Part shown: positions 11,511-23,578 of the stretch, piece by piece
Position numbering within the stretch: the first letter of the stretch is position 1
Layout: every line of letters starts with the position of its first letter
NCBI GenBank assembly: GCA_029582165.1
Contig: CM055877.1
Span: forward strand, 21,488,355 to 21,552,354
DNA: 64,000 bases
Direction of reading: 5' to 3'
Source of the DNA: Portulaca oleracea
Lineage: Eukaryota; Streptophyta; Magnoliopsida; Caryophyllales; Portulacaceae
Program-made: the position numbers and the translations under genes
Notes under the pieces: model-generated
Told to the model about the DNA's origin: nothing
The model's input: the letters and a program-made list of their open reading frames with translations, nothing else
Database searches by the model: none

Positions 11511-14500
11511 TGTAATAACCCAAAGAAAATCACCCTTACATACGCATTAGTTAACCAAAATAATCAAGGTTAAAAATAATTATTGTTAAATAAAGCGCGT
11601 GTTCCAACTTTTCTAACCAAGTGTATGTTTTTACAGGGCTTGAACAGTGCAACGATCATCAAGTTTATCAGTTTAAATTTCCCTTTTCTTCTCTCATTCA
11701 TTCTTTGTAAACTTATAGTGATTGTGAACGCTGTTGCTTTTCGTTTCCAAGAGCGATTCATCAGGTCCTTTTTTTATTCAATTCAGGTGAAAAGTAATTA
11801 GGAGGAGTCACAAGAAAGTCTATAGGTCTTTTTACTTGAGTTTTTATGGGTTAACAAGGATATTTTACGGTATACCAAGTTTAGGTAATTTGGGGATTGG
11901 GAGAAATAAGTATAGGGAGGAGAATTAAAATTGATAAATTTTATCTGGGGCTATCCTGGTAGCCGGCCAACAGGGCGGGTGGGAGAGGCCATTTTGGGCT
12001 TCCTCTTTTGCAAGATAGATTATATATCAAGTGTGGGATAAGATAATCGCACCTCCCTCTCATTTTTCACTCAAACTTTCAAAAACATTCTCAATCTCAA
12101 AAACACTCTCAATCTCTCTCTCTCTCTCTCTCTCTCTCCCTCTCTCTCTTTCTCTATCTCTCTCGTCCGTCCATCTCCCCTACCCCCCTCTCCGTTCTGC
12201 CTCCCTCTGCGGCCGGAAGACGCCGTTACCGTCACCGCCGGCCGCCGCCGCCATCAACGCCGCACCACCTCTCCCTCTTCTTCTCTTCCTTTTGTGTGGT
12301 AATTGTTCTCAACCTTCCATACTTACTTCCTCAAGAGTTTATATGTGTTTATAATATGAATTTTTTTAGGATGTTTTAATGATTTTACTGAACTTCAATC
12401 AAGTATTCCATAAAATCAGATGTTGGAGATTGAAGGTGTAAAGGTACAAGAGTGAGATTGGGTAAGTAGTGTTGGGTTTTGTTATGTTAGTGAGTAAATA
12501 AGTAGAGATTGTTCAATTTATGAACATGATTGACATTTAGAAGGATTATTTCACTGAGAAAGGTTGAATTCTTAGTTTAAGTTTAGTTGCATGTGGATAG
12601 ATTAGGGTTAGGTTACCAATTTCGTAAATTTCATAGCTTTTGATGTGGTTGCATGATGGATTATGAATAGGTAATTCAATTATGGGATGTTTTTGCATTG
12701 AATGCCTCCAATGTAGATTCAAATGAAGGTTATTTTTATGTTATCAATTCTGGAAATTTACATTTTATGGTTGGAGAGTATGTTTTAGGAAGTTCTGAAA
12801 ATTCCAATTTTTATGTTAGCAATTCTTTGAGTAGTTTTATAATTTGGTTGAATTCTGAAAATTCCAGGGGGTGTGGAGAGTGAATTTATCCATTTTATGG
12901 TATAATTAGATAGCCTAAGGTATTAGCTAAACCCCGGTTTTTGAATCACGAAGTTTCAATTTGTATATCAAAAGTTATGGCAAAACTTGTGAGGGATTGC
13001 ACACAAATACAAATTTCTGAGGCTGTCTGGCAATCAATGTTTTTCATCTGTTTAGAGGCCTTTTTGGGCTGAGTGTTCAACATAAAATATTTGGAGAATT
13101 TCTTGAGCTTTCCAGAAAGGTAAATTTCATGGTTATACGGTACCGGGGATGAGAGTTATGAGTCTTAAAGTGGGGGACAATAATATGGAATTTGCCCAGA
13201 AAGAGCAAAATACCGTTTTGAGTTCAGGACCAAATCTCGACCCTTTTCCATACACAAATCAAATTAAAGTCAACATGAAAGTTTTAGATTACTCTTCCAA
13301 CTTTCCATAGATAGCTTACACAGCTCAATTCAATGGGTATAACTTGAGTTATGACTTGCCGAATAACTGACGAAGATAAGGAAACTTTCTAGGCAGCTCG
13401 CTAAAATGGGGGTTTATTGTCTTATTAATCACAGTTTTGACCCTTTTGCGCCTAACTAGAAAGTTGTAGACCATGAGTTGAGCTTTCCAGAATGTTCTCT
13501 TGCTCATCAATACGATATTTGTAAGGGAAGTTATGACTTCCCGATTATACCTTGAGAAACAAGTTCATTATCTTGTCGTCTTAAAAATTTCATTAAGCTA
13601 TCCTTCAAAACTTCAACCTAAATTAAATCCTAATTCTCGATTCTTACTCTTTTTAACCCTTCTCAAGAGATCGTTGCGCCCAAACAGTTCAAGTCCCTGC
13701 TAGTTCGGAGTGTGTGCCTTTGAAGCCGTCAGATACGTATACTGACTGTAAATTTTTAAAGGTACTATTTTATGAGTCAGATATTTTATTCTTTATGCTT
13801 TGTGATTACTCTATCATTCATGTGGAGATACGAGTCTTATGTCCTTAAGATTTAAAAGTGTAAGCAAGTTTTTATTGAGATTAAGTTTTCAAATAATTTA
13901 TTAACAGATCATGTTATCGTAATTTCTTAGGTTATACGTCGTTTATTATGGAAAATGTATGGTTATTTACCCATGATGTAAGAGTATTCATGATAATTTC
14001 CTTTTAACTTAAGTCCTATCTAAAATATGATAAGGATAAGTTGGATTAGTAAATTCGTATGAGATAAGATTATCAAGAGTTTTGATCAAGTAAGGTTTTC
14101 AAGTTTCGAAATTTAAAAGGCCCCGTCCAAGTTAATCGTGCCTTAATGCACACTAGGAAAATCGTGCTTGAAAGCAAACCATGTTACCTGTGCCCTAGTG
14201 CACCCCATGTTATCTCGTGTCTTAGTACACACTAGGGAAACTGGTGCCTTAAGTGCACCCTATGGAAATCTGATAATATCCACCATCCGGATCTCCCAAT
14301 CGGTCCGGGTATGCGCATACGGAGGCTTAGCCGATGATCACAAGTAGGGGACCTTCTAATAATTAATAAGACAACCAGGAGTGCAATTAACATAGGTTTT
14401 ACATCTTCTAAGTGAAGGAAACTTTCTAAGGTTTCCATTTTAAACCTTCAAGTGTTGCCTTAATAAGTCCAAATCTTTTTTTTGTTTTAATTGCATAAGA

Positions 14501-15077
14501 GTTTATGTCAAGCTATGGAATTTGTTGTCTTTCACTTACATTTTCATTATGCTAAAGTAAAGGACTCATGGTTATGGTTTCAAATATGGTTCAGTTTTCA
14601 TGAGCAAGTTAAGTTTGACTTTATTATGTAAGTCTTTTAGTTAGGGTTTACTTTCTTTTCTGTTAATTTGATGAATGGTTGGAATCGCGCTAAAGTAGGT
14701 TTTTAATTATGTTAATTTAGTTTCTATTGAATATGAGTATACGTATTGAGTATAACTCATTCTTTTTTTTTAAATTTTGTTCTCGTTTTAGGAAGCGCGA
14801 CTAAAGGCAAAGGTAAAGCCCTGGACGGACGAAACTCTAAAGCTACCTAAGGAAGTCAAAGGTGAATTGAAAATTTTGTTTAAGTTAAGTTATGTTGGTA
14901 AGGATGTATGATTTAAGTTAACATTGTGTTTTGGTTGTGTGTTTGGTTGTAGTTTAGCCTTGTCCTTTAAAAAGGGGACGGCGGTAATACCCCCGGGGGA
15001 AATCTTCCGCTGCGCTAATCATTAAGTTAAGTGAGTAATTAGCTTAATTTGATGATTAATATCCTGGGGGTGTTACA
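11511..15077 (+). mobile_element. Solo LTR, Tekay/Del-like chromovirus
   Basis: It starts TGTAATAACCC and ends GGGTGTTACA, nearly perfect terminal inverted repeats, and is 3567 bp long. There is no PBS or coding internal region, so it is a solo LTR. It shares motifs and order with 29577-32437 and with the 3' LTR of element E. A (CT)n run lies at 12112-12147 below a TATA-like TATATA near 12021. The short Pro/Ser-rich frame at 12031-12354 is a low-complexity leader ORF, not a recognised gene. The flanks (AAAAA versus AGAAG) are not a clean TSD. Confidence 0.75.
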
Positions 15078-15119
15078 AGAAGGTGGAAGAAGAGGATTTG
15101 AGGGAGGCACCACCAACTT

Positions 15120-15300
15120 GGCCTAGGCGCTACCAGCGTCGAGCGTCGCAAAGCAAGACGGTGCCAGCGTCGGGAGGCTGCTGCCAGCGCCTCTTCCAGT
15201 AGCGTCAAGTTTATACACTCTACCAGCGCCGTTTACCCTCTACCAGCGCCGTTTACCCTCTGCCAGCACCGCTTACCCTCTGCCAGCGCCCCTCCTATTG
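15120..15300. promoter_or_regulatory. GGCGCTACCAGCG palindrome and 20-bp tandem array in T 3' LTR
   Basis: The array starts with GGCGCTACCAGCG (near-palindromic arms around ACC). From about 15216 it holds about four copies of a 20-bp unit, TACCAGCGCCGTTTACCCTC. It lies upstream of the position of the TATA box in the intact LTR. The 5' LTR has only one or two such motifs at 9120-9165. Confidence 0.75.
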
Positions 15301-15369
15301 TTTCCAGCACTTGTGGAGATTTTCGGGGATCTCCTTCAATAGCGTTGAAATCTTTTTTGTTTCCTTTTC

Positions 15370-17037
15370 TATTGTTTTAATCGTTCTTTCTCATGGAGCT
15401 GGCGACCTTGGTCATAGAAACTAGGTCTAAGTTCAGGTCAAGATTGCTAAGGTAAGGATATCGGTTTGAAAGGGTCACAAAGCGAGAAACAAAACTAAGG
15501 TCGGTCAAGGAATGGAAAATGAGCTTCGGAGGCTTTTCGGGATGCAAACGGGGATGAGGAAATGGGTTTTGCAACAAGGGAATAACAAGGAGGGAGAATC
15601 AAGTGGCAATTCTGTTAGAAGATACCCACCGAGCTTTCTCTTCCGAGCATAGTCCGGATTAACTTCCCCAAAGTCAATCGACAGACCCGGAGGGTTAGTG
15701 AAACGAAATTTCCTAGTTAGCCCCTATTCACTTTCGTGAGTAGAGTACTAACTATCCCAATTCCAACCTTCCAACACAAGCATTGGATGTGTTTGGGGAC
15801 TTTCGAACCCAAATACATCCCACTTTAGGGAAGGAAAGGAGTGGGAAATTGATTTCCAAACTAATTACTTACTAATATTGCTAACCCAAACCTAATCACC
15901 CATTCACACCCTTAATTACCCCCTAACCCATAGGGTTTCTAGCCACTAATCATGATACTAACTATGCTAACAACATCCAAACCAAACCTAAACATGATTT
16001 CTACCATCCAACAATCAAGAATAAGCAAAACAATTGAAATAACAAGTAAAGCAATTAACCAAGAAAGAAAGTAATTAGCAAAGCAATTAATAAAAAATTT
16101 AAGGGAAGAGAAAACTTATCAAAATGCTGTAGATGAACAAGAGAAAGCAATAAAAAGATGATCCAACAATCTCTCAATTGTTTGAATACCCAAATCTTCA
16201 ATAACAAACAAAAATCTCCAAAACCCTAGATTAATCTCTCACTAATTTCTCTCTAAAACCCCTAATTACAAAGCTGGAAATTGTCTAAGTCTATCCCTAG
16301 ATACGCCCTAAGAAATCGTCAACAAGGAGTATATATACAAGGCAAAACTGCTGGCTAAAACGCAGCACTTCAAGCCGAAAACACGCGCAGGACATAGGGA
16401 GACCGTGGGTACGGTCTCGTTCTGTCCAGCAAAATCTGTATGGCGATTTTTTCCTTCGAGAGACCGTGGCCACGGTCAAGGAGACCGTGGGTACGGTTAA
16501 TGGGACCGTGGCTACGGTCTTGCGTAGCGAACTGCAGATTTCGCTTCTATTCGCACCGTCGTGGCTACAGTCTCCCAAGACCGTGGCCACTGTCTTGCTC
16601 GGCCTCTTCTGTCCTTAGACAAGTCTTGAACCCACCGTGGCTGGGGTCATCACGACCGTGGCCACGGTCGAGCTCGACTTTAACTACTTCTGCTCCTGAC
16701 TTGACTGCACGGTGGCTGGGGTCATCATGACCGTGGCCACGGTCCAGCTCGGCTTCAAGAGGTCTTCTGAGCGTCTTGACATGTCCAGCCTTTCCGCATT
16801 CCTTTGCCTTCAACTCGACCAAGACTCAGGAAATCTCGGGAAATCTCAGGATTCCCAAAATAGTTGCAAAATCGCCCTTTTTACCACGTTTTGAGTATAA
16901 ACTCCAAAATCTACAAAATTACCAAAAACGCATTAAAAGTTATTGAATTAAACTACGAAACAAGTCAAAAGCCTAAGGATTTAGGTTGTATGCCTAAGGA
17001 TTTAGGTTGTATTTAGACACAAAATTGGTTCTAAACA
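15370..17037 (-). repeat. 3' LTR of element A
   Basis: It is nearly identical to 21127-22766, but lacks the outer TGTAACGTGG end. On minus it starts TGTTTAGAACC. It has a private 21-bp tandem duplication at about 16970-17011 (GCCTAAGGATTTAGGTTGTAT twice) and about 24 extra bp near 16136. TATA (TATATATA) is at 16330-16337. Confidence 0.9.
16401..16744. promoter_or_regulatory. GACCGTGGCCACGGTC palindrome array (A 3' LTR)
   Basis: The perfect 16-bp palindrome GACCGTGGCCACGGTC occurs at 16462-16477, 16654-16669 and 16729-16744. Variants with a changed centre (GTGGGTAC, GTGGCTAC) fill the gaps. In the direction of transcription (minus) the array lies just upstream of the TATA box at 16330. The same array is in the other LTR at 22151-22494. 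Confidence 0.9.
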
Positions 17038-17085
17038 CCCCCCCACACTTAAACTTTTGCTCCTCCCGAGCAAAACAAGACAAAA
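17038..17085 (-). promoter_or_regulatory. PPT of element A with adjacent hairpin
   Basis: On minus: TTTTGCTC-GGGAG-GAGCAAAA, an 8-bp stem, then AAGTGTGGGGGGG and the LTR start TGTTTAG. The G-rich run is the polypurine tract that primes plus-strand synthesis. The hairpin just upstream recurs in elements B and C. Confidence 0.75.
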
Positions 17086-18880
17086 ACTAACTAAACTAAC
17101 ACTAACTCCTCTGTCGTGGGAGAGAAACGGGTGCATCTAGCGTATGCAGCAAGTCATTTGAACCCCCTAGCAACCCGGGTGGACGAGATGGACTTGTGAG
17201 GGTTTGTAGCGGCTATACCCACAAAAGCCGAAGAAAGGGAAAAAGGGGAAAGAAAAAGAAGTGAAAACCGAAAAACAAAACAAAGCAAAACAAAAGCAAA
17301 GAAAATATTCCCGTCCTCAATCATGTACCTAGTTCCCCAACCCGCCTCAAAATTCGATTGGAAGAAGCAAGCATAAACTAATTAAGACACGAAGGTTGGA
17401 AAACTACCAATCTTTGAGATTTTGAACCAAAACACTTCCTGATGAGCAAAACACTTCGTGCATATGTGCAAGTGGGCTCTAGTCGGTCCTTCCCATCCTA
17501 AGCCAGACAATCAGAGTTGTTCTCATGCTCAAGCTCGGGATTATCTATCCTACTTCCCTCTTGGTTTTTCTTTCAACCTCTCTTTTCTTTCTTTTTCTCA
17601 CTTCACTCTTTTCTTTCTTTTTCTTCTTTTCTCTCTTTTTTTCTTTCTGCTTTTCTTGCACTTCCTTACCATTCGATTTCTAAACTCTTTGTTTTTTTTC
17701 TTTTTCTTGCTTCGCTCTTTTCTTTCTTTGCAAAAGCTACACTCTTTTCTTCCCACTCAAACCGCTTTGTGTCTTTTAGAGTGTTTGCGTCGGGTTTTGC
17801 GGGATTTAAGCATTGGCCTACACAAAGGGCTACCCTCCTTGCTGGGTTTCTTCATACGTGAGACATTGCACTTAAGGGGCATAGGGTGCCGATCCACTCA
17901 AACCAACCCATGACGGTAGGCCCGACAGTTATTTGATTAATGTATTAATTAAGAGCTTAAGCATTTGAACAACCAAAACCGTCTAACTTAGGTAAGAAGA
18001 CTCAGTCAAAGCGTGTAAGATTTGATGATTCTGCTTTCCCATTCCATGTAGAGGTCTAAAAGAGATAAGTCATGGCAAAAATCCTTCCTAAGGCCTCTAT
18101 TTATTCATACCGGCCGCTTCCAACTGACCGAATCGGCAAATTAGACAACTATCTACATAACTGTGAATGGAAACATCTTCAAAAAGAAAAGAAAGAAAAT
18201 TTTGGGTTTTTCACAACATTTCTCCCCTTTTTACTCTTTCACACACAAAATGTTTTTCAAAATTTTCAAAATTTTCAAATTTTAAGCAGAAACTAGGAAA
18301 ACAAGGAAAACAAGAACCAAAAATCTAGGTGATCTACCCTTGAAACAGAATATCTCCCCCCCCCTCCCACACTTAAAACGCCACAATGTCCTCGTTGTGA
18401 GAAGGTGTCTCGTGAAAAGGGTAGAGAACCTACAAAAAACAAACAAACAAAAACAACTAGCAAGTAAAAATGGTGGCGACCCGAGCCCACACGGCTCCAA
18501 CAGCAAAATATACCCAACAAGCACATACTAGGGGTTCGCCACCCAAAAGAAAAGTCAAGCATGCAAAAAGGATCATAGGATATTCAACTCAAAAAGAGAA
18601 GAGCGGAGAGATATTACCTCGAGTTCTTCAAAACAAATGATTACTCAATCCGCGATCCGTGATAATCGAGCAAAGGGTTAGGATAATCAAGCAAAAACAA
18701 TCAAAGCTCGTAAGATCCGCATGCAAGATTAGAAACATGAAAAAAAAGAATAACTAAGAAAAACTAAAAATTAACTCAAAAGAAAGAAATAAAAGTATGG
18801 GTTAAATCCCATAAAGCGCTTGTTTAAGGTCCCGAGCTTGACCTAATTTATCCGTTTGATTCTAGAGAGACGTGGTGCAC
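17086..18880 (-). mobile_element. Non-coding 3' region of element A
   Basis: I see no credible gene. On the element sense strand (minus) it holds a purine-rich tract of about 200 bases (17570-17760). It matches 59100-60560 of element C in order and in long stretches, although the two elements have different LTRs. Open frames such as 17458-17913 are low-complexity. Confidence 0.7.
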
Positions 18881-18887
18881 ATGAGAG

Positions 18888-20933
18888 TTACATAATCAGC
18901 TTCCTCCACCATGACCGCTTCTTCTTCCTTCCTCTCCAACTCCTACCACCTTTGGACAACCTCAAGTCATGATGTCCTTTCCGTCGTTTAGTTGACCATG
19001 AGCGGGGAAGAGGTGATGATATCTTTGATTTCTTCCAATGTCGCTTCCTCCTCCTTTTCCAACATCTCCTCATCACCTCCGCAAAAAGAACAAGAGTTTC
19101 CTCCGGTGGTTTGATTTGGTGATGGGGATGAAGAAGTAACTTAGGTTCTTCTTCAAGTGGTCCTACAAGTTTCAGACACTTGGGAACAATCTTCTCATTA
19201 TCTATGTCCTCGATATAAACTTTATCCAATGAAATTTCCCTCCTCAATGGAACAATCTTGAGGGAATCAACACAAGATGCATCTTCAATAACCATGGGTT
19301 CGGAACATAAGGTCTTTGGATGATTGTTGTCTTTCTCATTAACGGGCTCCACTTCAAGAATATAAACTTCCTCTTGATGCTCATGAACAACTGTTTCTAT
19401 CATATTGACTTCAACAAAAGGTTGCAAGAAAAAGGGTGTCTCAATAGGAACATTAAACTTTGATTCAATATGTCCTTCATCAATCAAGTGTTGAATCAAC
19501 CAATTTGGGAGAGGAATTTGCATTTGGTGGGGATCAAATTGCTCTTCAGGACATTCACTAGTATTTTCATTCAAAATTACAACTTGTTCTTCCTGCACCT
19601 TCTCTTCCACGCGATTGGCTTCCTCATCAATCATATCCTCCTTCTCATCATCAACCACTTGCACAACCTCCATACCCTCTCCTTCGATTTTATCCTCAAC
19701 ATCTCCCTCATTTTCTTCAAGAACTCCCTCCTCTACCAACTTAGATTCCTCAACTTCTCACCCACTCTGCAAGGTAATAGCATTCACCTCAGCTTCTTGG
19801 ATAGGAGTGGTTTGGATAGGTGCAAATTGAAATTGGTTGGATTGAGCCAATTCGAGTTCAAGACTTTGGATATAAGCGTGATCCTCCTCTCGGTTTTCCA
19901 TGATTCGCTCCAACAACAATTCAAATGAGGATTCTTGGGGTGATTGAGAAATTTGAGGTTGCGGAATGTATTTTTGGGTTAGATGGAAGGTTTCTTCTTG
20001 AATGAATGATTGATGGTCAATGGGTTGAAAAGTAGAAGGTTGTTGGTTAGTGGTAAAATCATAAGAAATGGTATCTGGTTCAACATGGGAAGAAATAATG
20101 GCACTCACTTGCTCTAATTGTTGAAAATTGAATACTTGCGCTTCTTGAGCCATTCTCAATTGCTTAGAAGTCTCCTCATTTGCCTTCTCTTTTTGCATTT
20201 CGTAAATAGAAGCCAAAAGGAGTGCAATAATAGGATGATGCTCTAAAGATAAATCTCCTCCACTAGATTTGCAACCTCCAAAATAAGGAGCATATTGAAC
20301 AAGCTCATAAAGGAATTGTTTAGCCTCCCCCGCAGTCTTCTTCAAAAATGTCCCTCCGGATGCTATATCGATTGAATCTTTGAGAGAGTCAAAAAGTCCA
20401 CTATAGAAGTGCTGAAGAATCATCCAGTTGGGTAAGTTATGGTGCGGACACAGACGTTGGAGACTTTTGAATCTCCCCCAAGCTTCGAAAAGAGACTCTC
20501 CATCTTTTTGCTTGAAACTTATAATATCTTCCCGGGGTCTACAAGTTTTGTCAGTCGGGAAAAATATTTGAAGGAAATCTTTCTTTAGGGCCTCCCATGA
20601 AGAATAATATCCAGATGGACAAATGTCGAGCCACATTTCAACTTTTCCCCTTAGCGTAAGAGGAAAGAGCTTCAACTTCAAATATTCGGAAGATATTCCG
20701 GGCAGGTGCATGAAACTGATACGCTTTTCGAATCTCCCCATATGAGCAATAGGGCTCTCGGAAATATCTCCATGGAACAGGGTGCTTTTAAAAACATCAA
20801 AAAGACACGGCTTGAACTCAAATACCGCGTCAGTTAGTAATGGTGGTAAAATGATAGGGTTACCTCCCGTACCCGAAGATGGAACGACATATGATAGAAG
20901 AGTACGGGGTGAATTGGCTTGGCCTTCACCCAT
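18888..20933 (-). pseudogene. Athila-type gag with acidic C-terminal extension, one stop
   Basis: A 391-codon frame (20933-19758) reads MGEGQANSPRTLLSY at its start, then PIAHMGRFEKRISFM, LKLFPLTLRGKVEMWLDI, SSWEALKKDFLQIFFPTDKT, SFKQKDGESLFEAWGRFKSL and CPHHNLPNWMILQHFYSGL, the capsid-like core of Athila gag. It ends VNAITLQSG, the usual gag-protease junction (NAITLRSG), at a TGA (19755-19757). The same frame goes on for about 280 codons as a very acidic stretch, becoming Arg/Lys-rich near its end, probably after a frameshift. No CCHC knuckle or protease motif is seen. With RT and integrase absent, mobility would need proteins from an autonomous relative. Confidence 0.85.
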
Positions 20934-21103
20934 TAAGACTTGAAGCCCCCTACGATGCTCGATAGAACATTAGAGCGTACCTACATGCACCAACAAGAAC
21001 CAATAGAAGCATCAAATTCATTGGGATTAGCACAAACTAATTTCTACCGTGAAAGCAATTTCAAATAACCAAAAACCAAGAAACTAAAACTAGGGACGCT
21101 GGC

Positions 21104-21121
21104 TCCCCGGCAACGACGCCA
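21104..21121 (-). other. PBS of element A (tRNA-Asp type)
   Basis: On minus it reads TGGCGTCGTTGCCGGGGA, complementary to the 3' end of plant tRNA-Asp with one mismatch. This PBS is typical of Athila elements. It lies five bases inside the 5' LTR. Confidence 0.85.
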
Positions 21122-21126
21122 TTTTG

Positions 21127-22766
21127 TGTAACGTGGTTTGTAGACCTCAGTTTTTATCGTTCTTTCTCAGGGAGCTAGCGGCCTTGGTCATAAAAACTAG
21201 GTCTAAGGTCAGGTCAAGATTGCTAAGGTAAGGATATCAGTTTGAAAGGGTCACAAAGCGAGAAACAAAACTAAGGTCGGTCAAGGAATGGAAAAGGTCT
21301 TCGGAGGCTTTTCGCGATGCAAACGGGGATGAGGAAATGGGTTTTACAACAAGGGAATAACAAGGAGGGAGAATCAAGTGGCAATTCCGTTAGAAGATGC
21401 CCACCGAGCTTTCTCTTCCGAGGATAGTCCGGATTAACTTCCCCAAAGTCCATCGACAGACCCGGAGGGTTAATGAAATGGAATTTCCTAGTTAGTCTCT
21501 ATTCACTTTCGTGAGTAGAGTAATAACTATCCCAATTCCAACCTTCCAACACAAGCATTGGATGTGTTTGGGGACTTTCGAACCCAAATACATCCCACTT
21601 TAAGGAAGGAAAGGAGTGGGAAATTGATTTCCCAACTAATTACTCACTAATATTGCTAACCCAAACCTAATCACCCATTCACACCCTTAATTACCCCCTA
21701 ACCCATAGGGTTTCTAGCCACTAATCATGATACTAACTATGCTAACAACATCCAAACCAAACCTAAACATGATTTCTACCATCCAACAATCAAGAATAAG
21801 CAAAACAATTGAAATAACAAGTAAAGCAATTAACCAAGCAAGAAAGTAATTAGCAAAGCAATTAATAAAAAAGTTAAGGGAAGATAAAACTTATCAAAAT
21901 GCTGTAGATGATCCAACAATCTCTCAATTGTTTGAATACCCAAATTTTCAATAACAAACACAAATCTCCAAAACCCTAGATTAATCTCTCACTAATCTCT
22001 CTCTAAAACCCCTAATTACAAAGCTGGAAATTGTCCAAGTCTATCCCTAGATGCGCCCTAAGAAATCTTCAACATGGAGTATATATACAAGGCAAAACCG
22101 CTGGCCAAAACGCAACACTTCAAGCCGAAAACACGCGCAGGACATAGAGAGACCGTGGGTACGGTCTCGTTCTGTCCAGCGAAATTTGTATGGCGATATT
22201 TTCCTTCGAGAGACCGTGGCCACGGTCAAGGAAACCGTGGGTACGGTCAATGGGACCGTGGCTACGGTCTTACGTAGTGAACTGCAGATTTCGCTTCTCT
22301 TCGCACCGTTGTGGCTATGGTCTCCCAAGACCGTGGCCACGGTCTTGCTCGGCGTCTTGTTTCCTTAGACAAGTCTTGAACCCACCGTGGCTGGGGTCAT
22401 CACGACCGTGGCCACGGTCGAGCTCGGGTTCAACTTCTTCTGCTCCTGACTTGACTGCACCGTGGCTGGGGTCATCATGACCGTGGCCACGGTCCAGCTC
22501 GGCTTCAAAAGGTCTTCTGAGCATCTTGACATGTCCGGCATTTACGCATTCCTTTGCCTTCGACTCGACCAAGACTCGGAAAATCTCGAGAAATCTCGGG
22601 ATTCCCAAAATAGTTGCAAAATGGCCCTTTTTACCACGTTTTGAGTATAAACTCCGAAATCTACAAAATTACCAAAAACACATTAAAAGTTATTGAATTA
22701 AACTACGAAACAAGTCAAAAGCCTAAGGATTTAGGCTGTATTTAGACACAAAATTGGGTCTAAACA
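21127..22766 (-). repeat. 5' LTR of element A
   Basis: On the plus strand it reads TGTAACGTGG at its left end and CTAAACA at its right end. TATA on minus is at 22080-22087; the GACCGTGGCCACGGTC array (22151-22494) is upstream of it. It matches 15370-17037 very closely. Confidence 0.9.
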
Positions 22767-22794
22767 AGCATGCAATTGGTGGCTCTAATACCGC
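22767..22794 (-). other. PBS stub of copia copy X1
   Basis: On minus, GGTATTAGAGCCACC follows the LTR at 22795. It matches the tRNA-Met-type copia PBS (TGGTATCAGAGCC) and the same place in X2 (rc 29095-29112). It is the leftover of X1 right of element A. Confidence 0.75.
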
Positions 22795-23578
22795 TATTGA
22801 GGTTTAGGTTATCTATTTCCTAAACAGATACATAATAATTGGTTGAATATTCATAATGATTATTAAACAATTAATTAACCAATAAAGAAAACAATTGCAG
22901 AGGCTTTAGTAATTATACCTGATTGCTAATCCGACTGATGTAGAGGTTGACCTTTGAGATTCCAATGTAGAAATCCTCCACTGTAAGTCCACGGAGAACT
23001 CCGAGAACTCGATTGTTGGATCGACCCGATCGAGACATATCTCAATCTAAGATGTATGTATTTCGGTATAAAAGGTTGTTTCAGGAAACAAGAACTACAA
23101 ACAAAGAGAGAGAGGAGCTCATGAAATCACCCTTGTATCTCTCTAAGAGTCATAGGCAGTTGGTTATATTTAATCTCTCATAGAGACTCCCTTTTATAGT
23201 GTTTAGATAACTTAAGGAGAGGGCAATTAAAAAAAACCCTAGTGGGCGACTTTACGTAACGGCGCATTCTGAGGCCCTACACAGTCTGCGATGGCCTCCA
23301 TAATGTCCATTAAGTCGGCCCATAATCACCACGGTCCTTGTTGGGCTGATTCCTCATTGAAATCGACTCCTAATATCCCTAAGCATAATACGATATTATT
23401 TAGGTTACATACATTGTTCCAGGGCACTTACTTGTGTGACATAGTAGGACCAAATAATATAGTTGTAACTAAACATATTTAATTACCAATTATAGAGGTC
23501 TCTAGCAAGACATATAATTACTATATTATTTTGGTTTAAACTCCGTGTATGTCGTTTATTGTCAGGACATTCCCAACA
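22795..23578 (-). repeat. Shared copia LTR between X1 and X2
   Basis: On minus it starts TGTTGGGAATGTCC right after a PPT (rc of 23579-23597, AAGTGGGAGTT) and ends next to the PBS of X1. It is therefore the 3' LTR of X2 and at once the 5' LTR of X1: a tandem array sharing one LTR. Minus TATA (TATAAAAGGG) is near 23190, with one degraded ACCACGGTCC motif upstream. Confidence 0.85.

Larger units (their letters stand above)
9019..15369 (+). mobile_element. Copia element T (Tnt1-type), internally deleted
   Basis: A plus-strand Ty1/copia element: 5' LTR, PBS, gag, protease, GAG-pre-integrase stub, RT start, PPT and 3' LTR. Integrase and most of RT/RNase H are missing between the SSLWHS stub (near 10880) and the RT N-terminus (near 11214). 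It inserted into X1 after ATTAAATCT. Its 3' LTR was split by a solo LTR (11511-15077) and then lost its right half where element A now begins, so no right TSD remains. Confidence 0.85.
11460..15369 (+). repeat. 3' LTR of copia element T, split and truncated
   Basis: The LTR begins TATTGGGTGTGG (first G of TGTTGGG mutated) at 11460, after a PPT-like CTCCAAGTGGGTGATT. It is interrupted by 11511-15077, resumes at 15078 with AGAAGGTGGAAGAAG and stops about 15369, corresponding to about 9279 of the 5' LTR. The right half is missing. Between 15120 and 15300 it carries a palindrome/tandem array that the 5' LTR lacks. Confidence 0.75.
15370..22766 (-). mobile_element. Element A: gag-only Athila-like LTR retrotransposon
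   Basis: A minus-strand element with LTRs 15370-17037 and 21127-22766, a tRNA-Asp-type PBS at 21104-21121, a gag frame (20933 down to about 18888) and a PPT at 17038-17060. It has no protease, RT or integrase and is non-autonomous. The 17040-18880 segment is a non-coding 3' region resembling that of element C. The left LTR lacks its outer ~25 bp and abuts a broken T LTR; the right LTR abuts the PBS stub of X1. No TSD remains. Confidence 0.85.

Noticed and set aside
12031..12354. Pro/Ser/Leu-rich ORF as a host gene
   Set aside because: It lies inside a solo LTR, is driven by a (CT)n tract and has no recognisable domain. I keep it only as part of the leader observation.
17458..17913. Phe/Leu/Ser-rich ORFs that look like membrane proteins (also 59764-60167 minus)
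   Set aside because: They are translations of the pyrimidine strand of the purine-rich tract in the 3' regions of A and C. The similarity between them is nucleotide homology of non-coding sequence.
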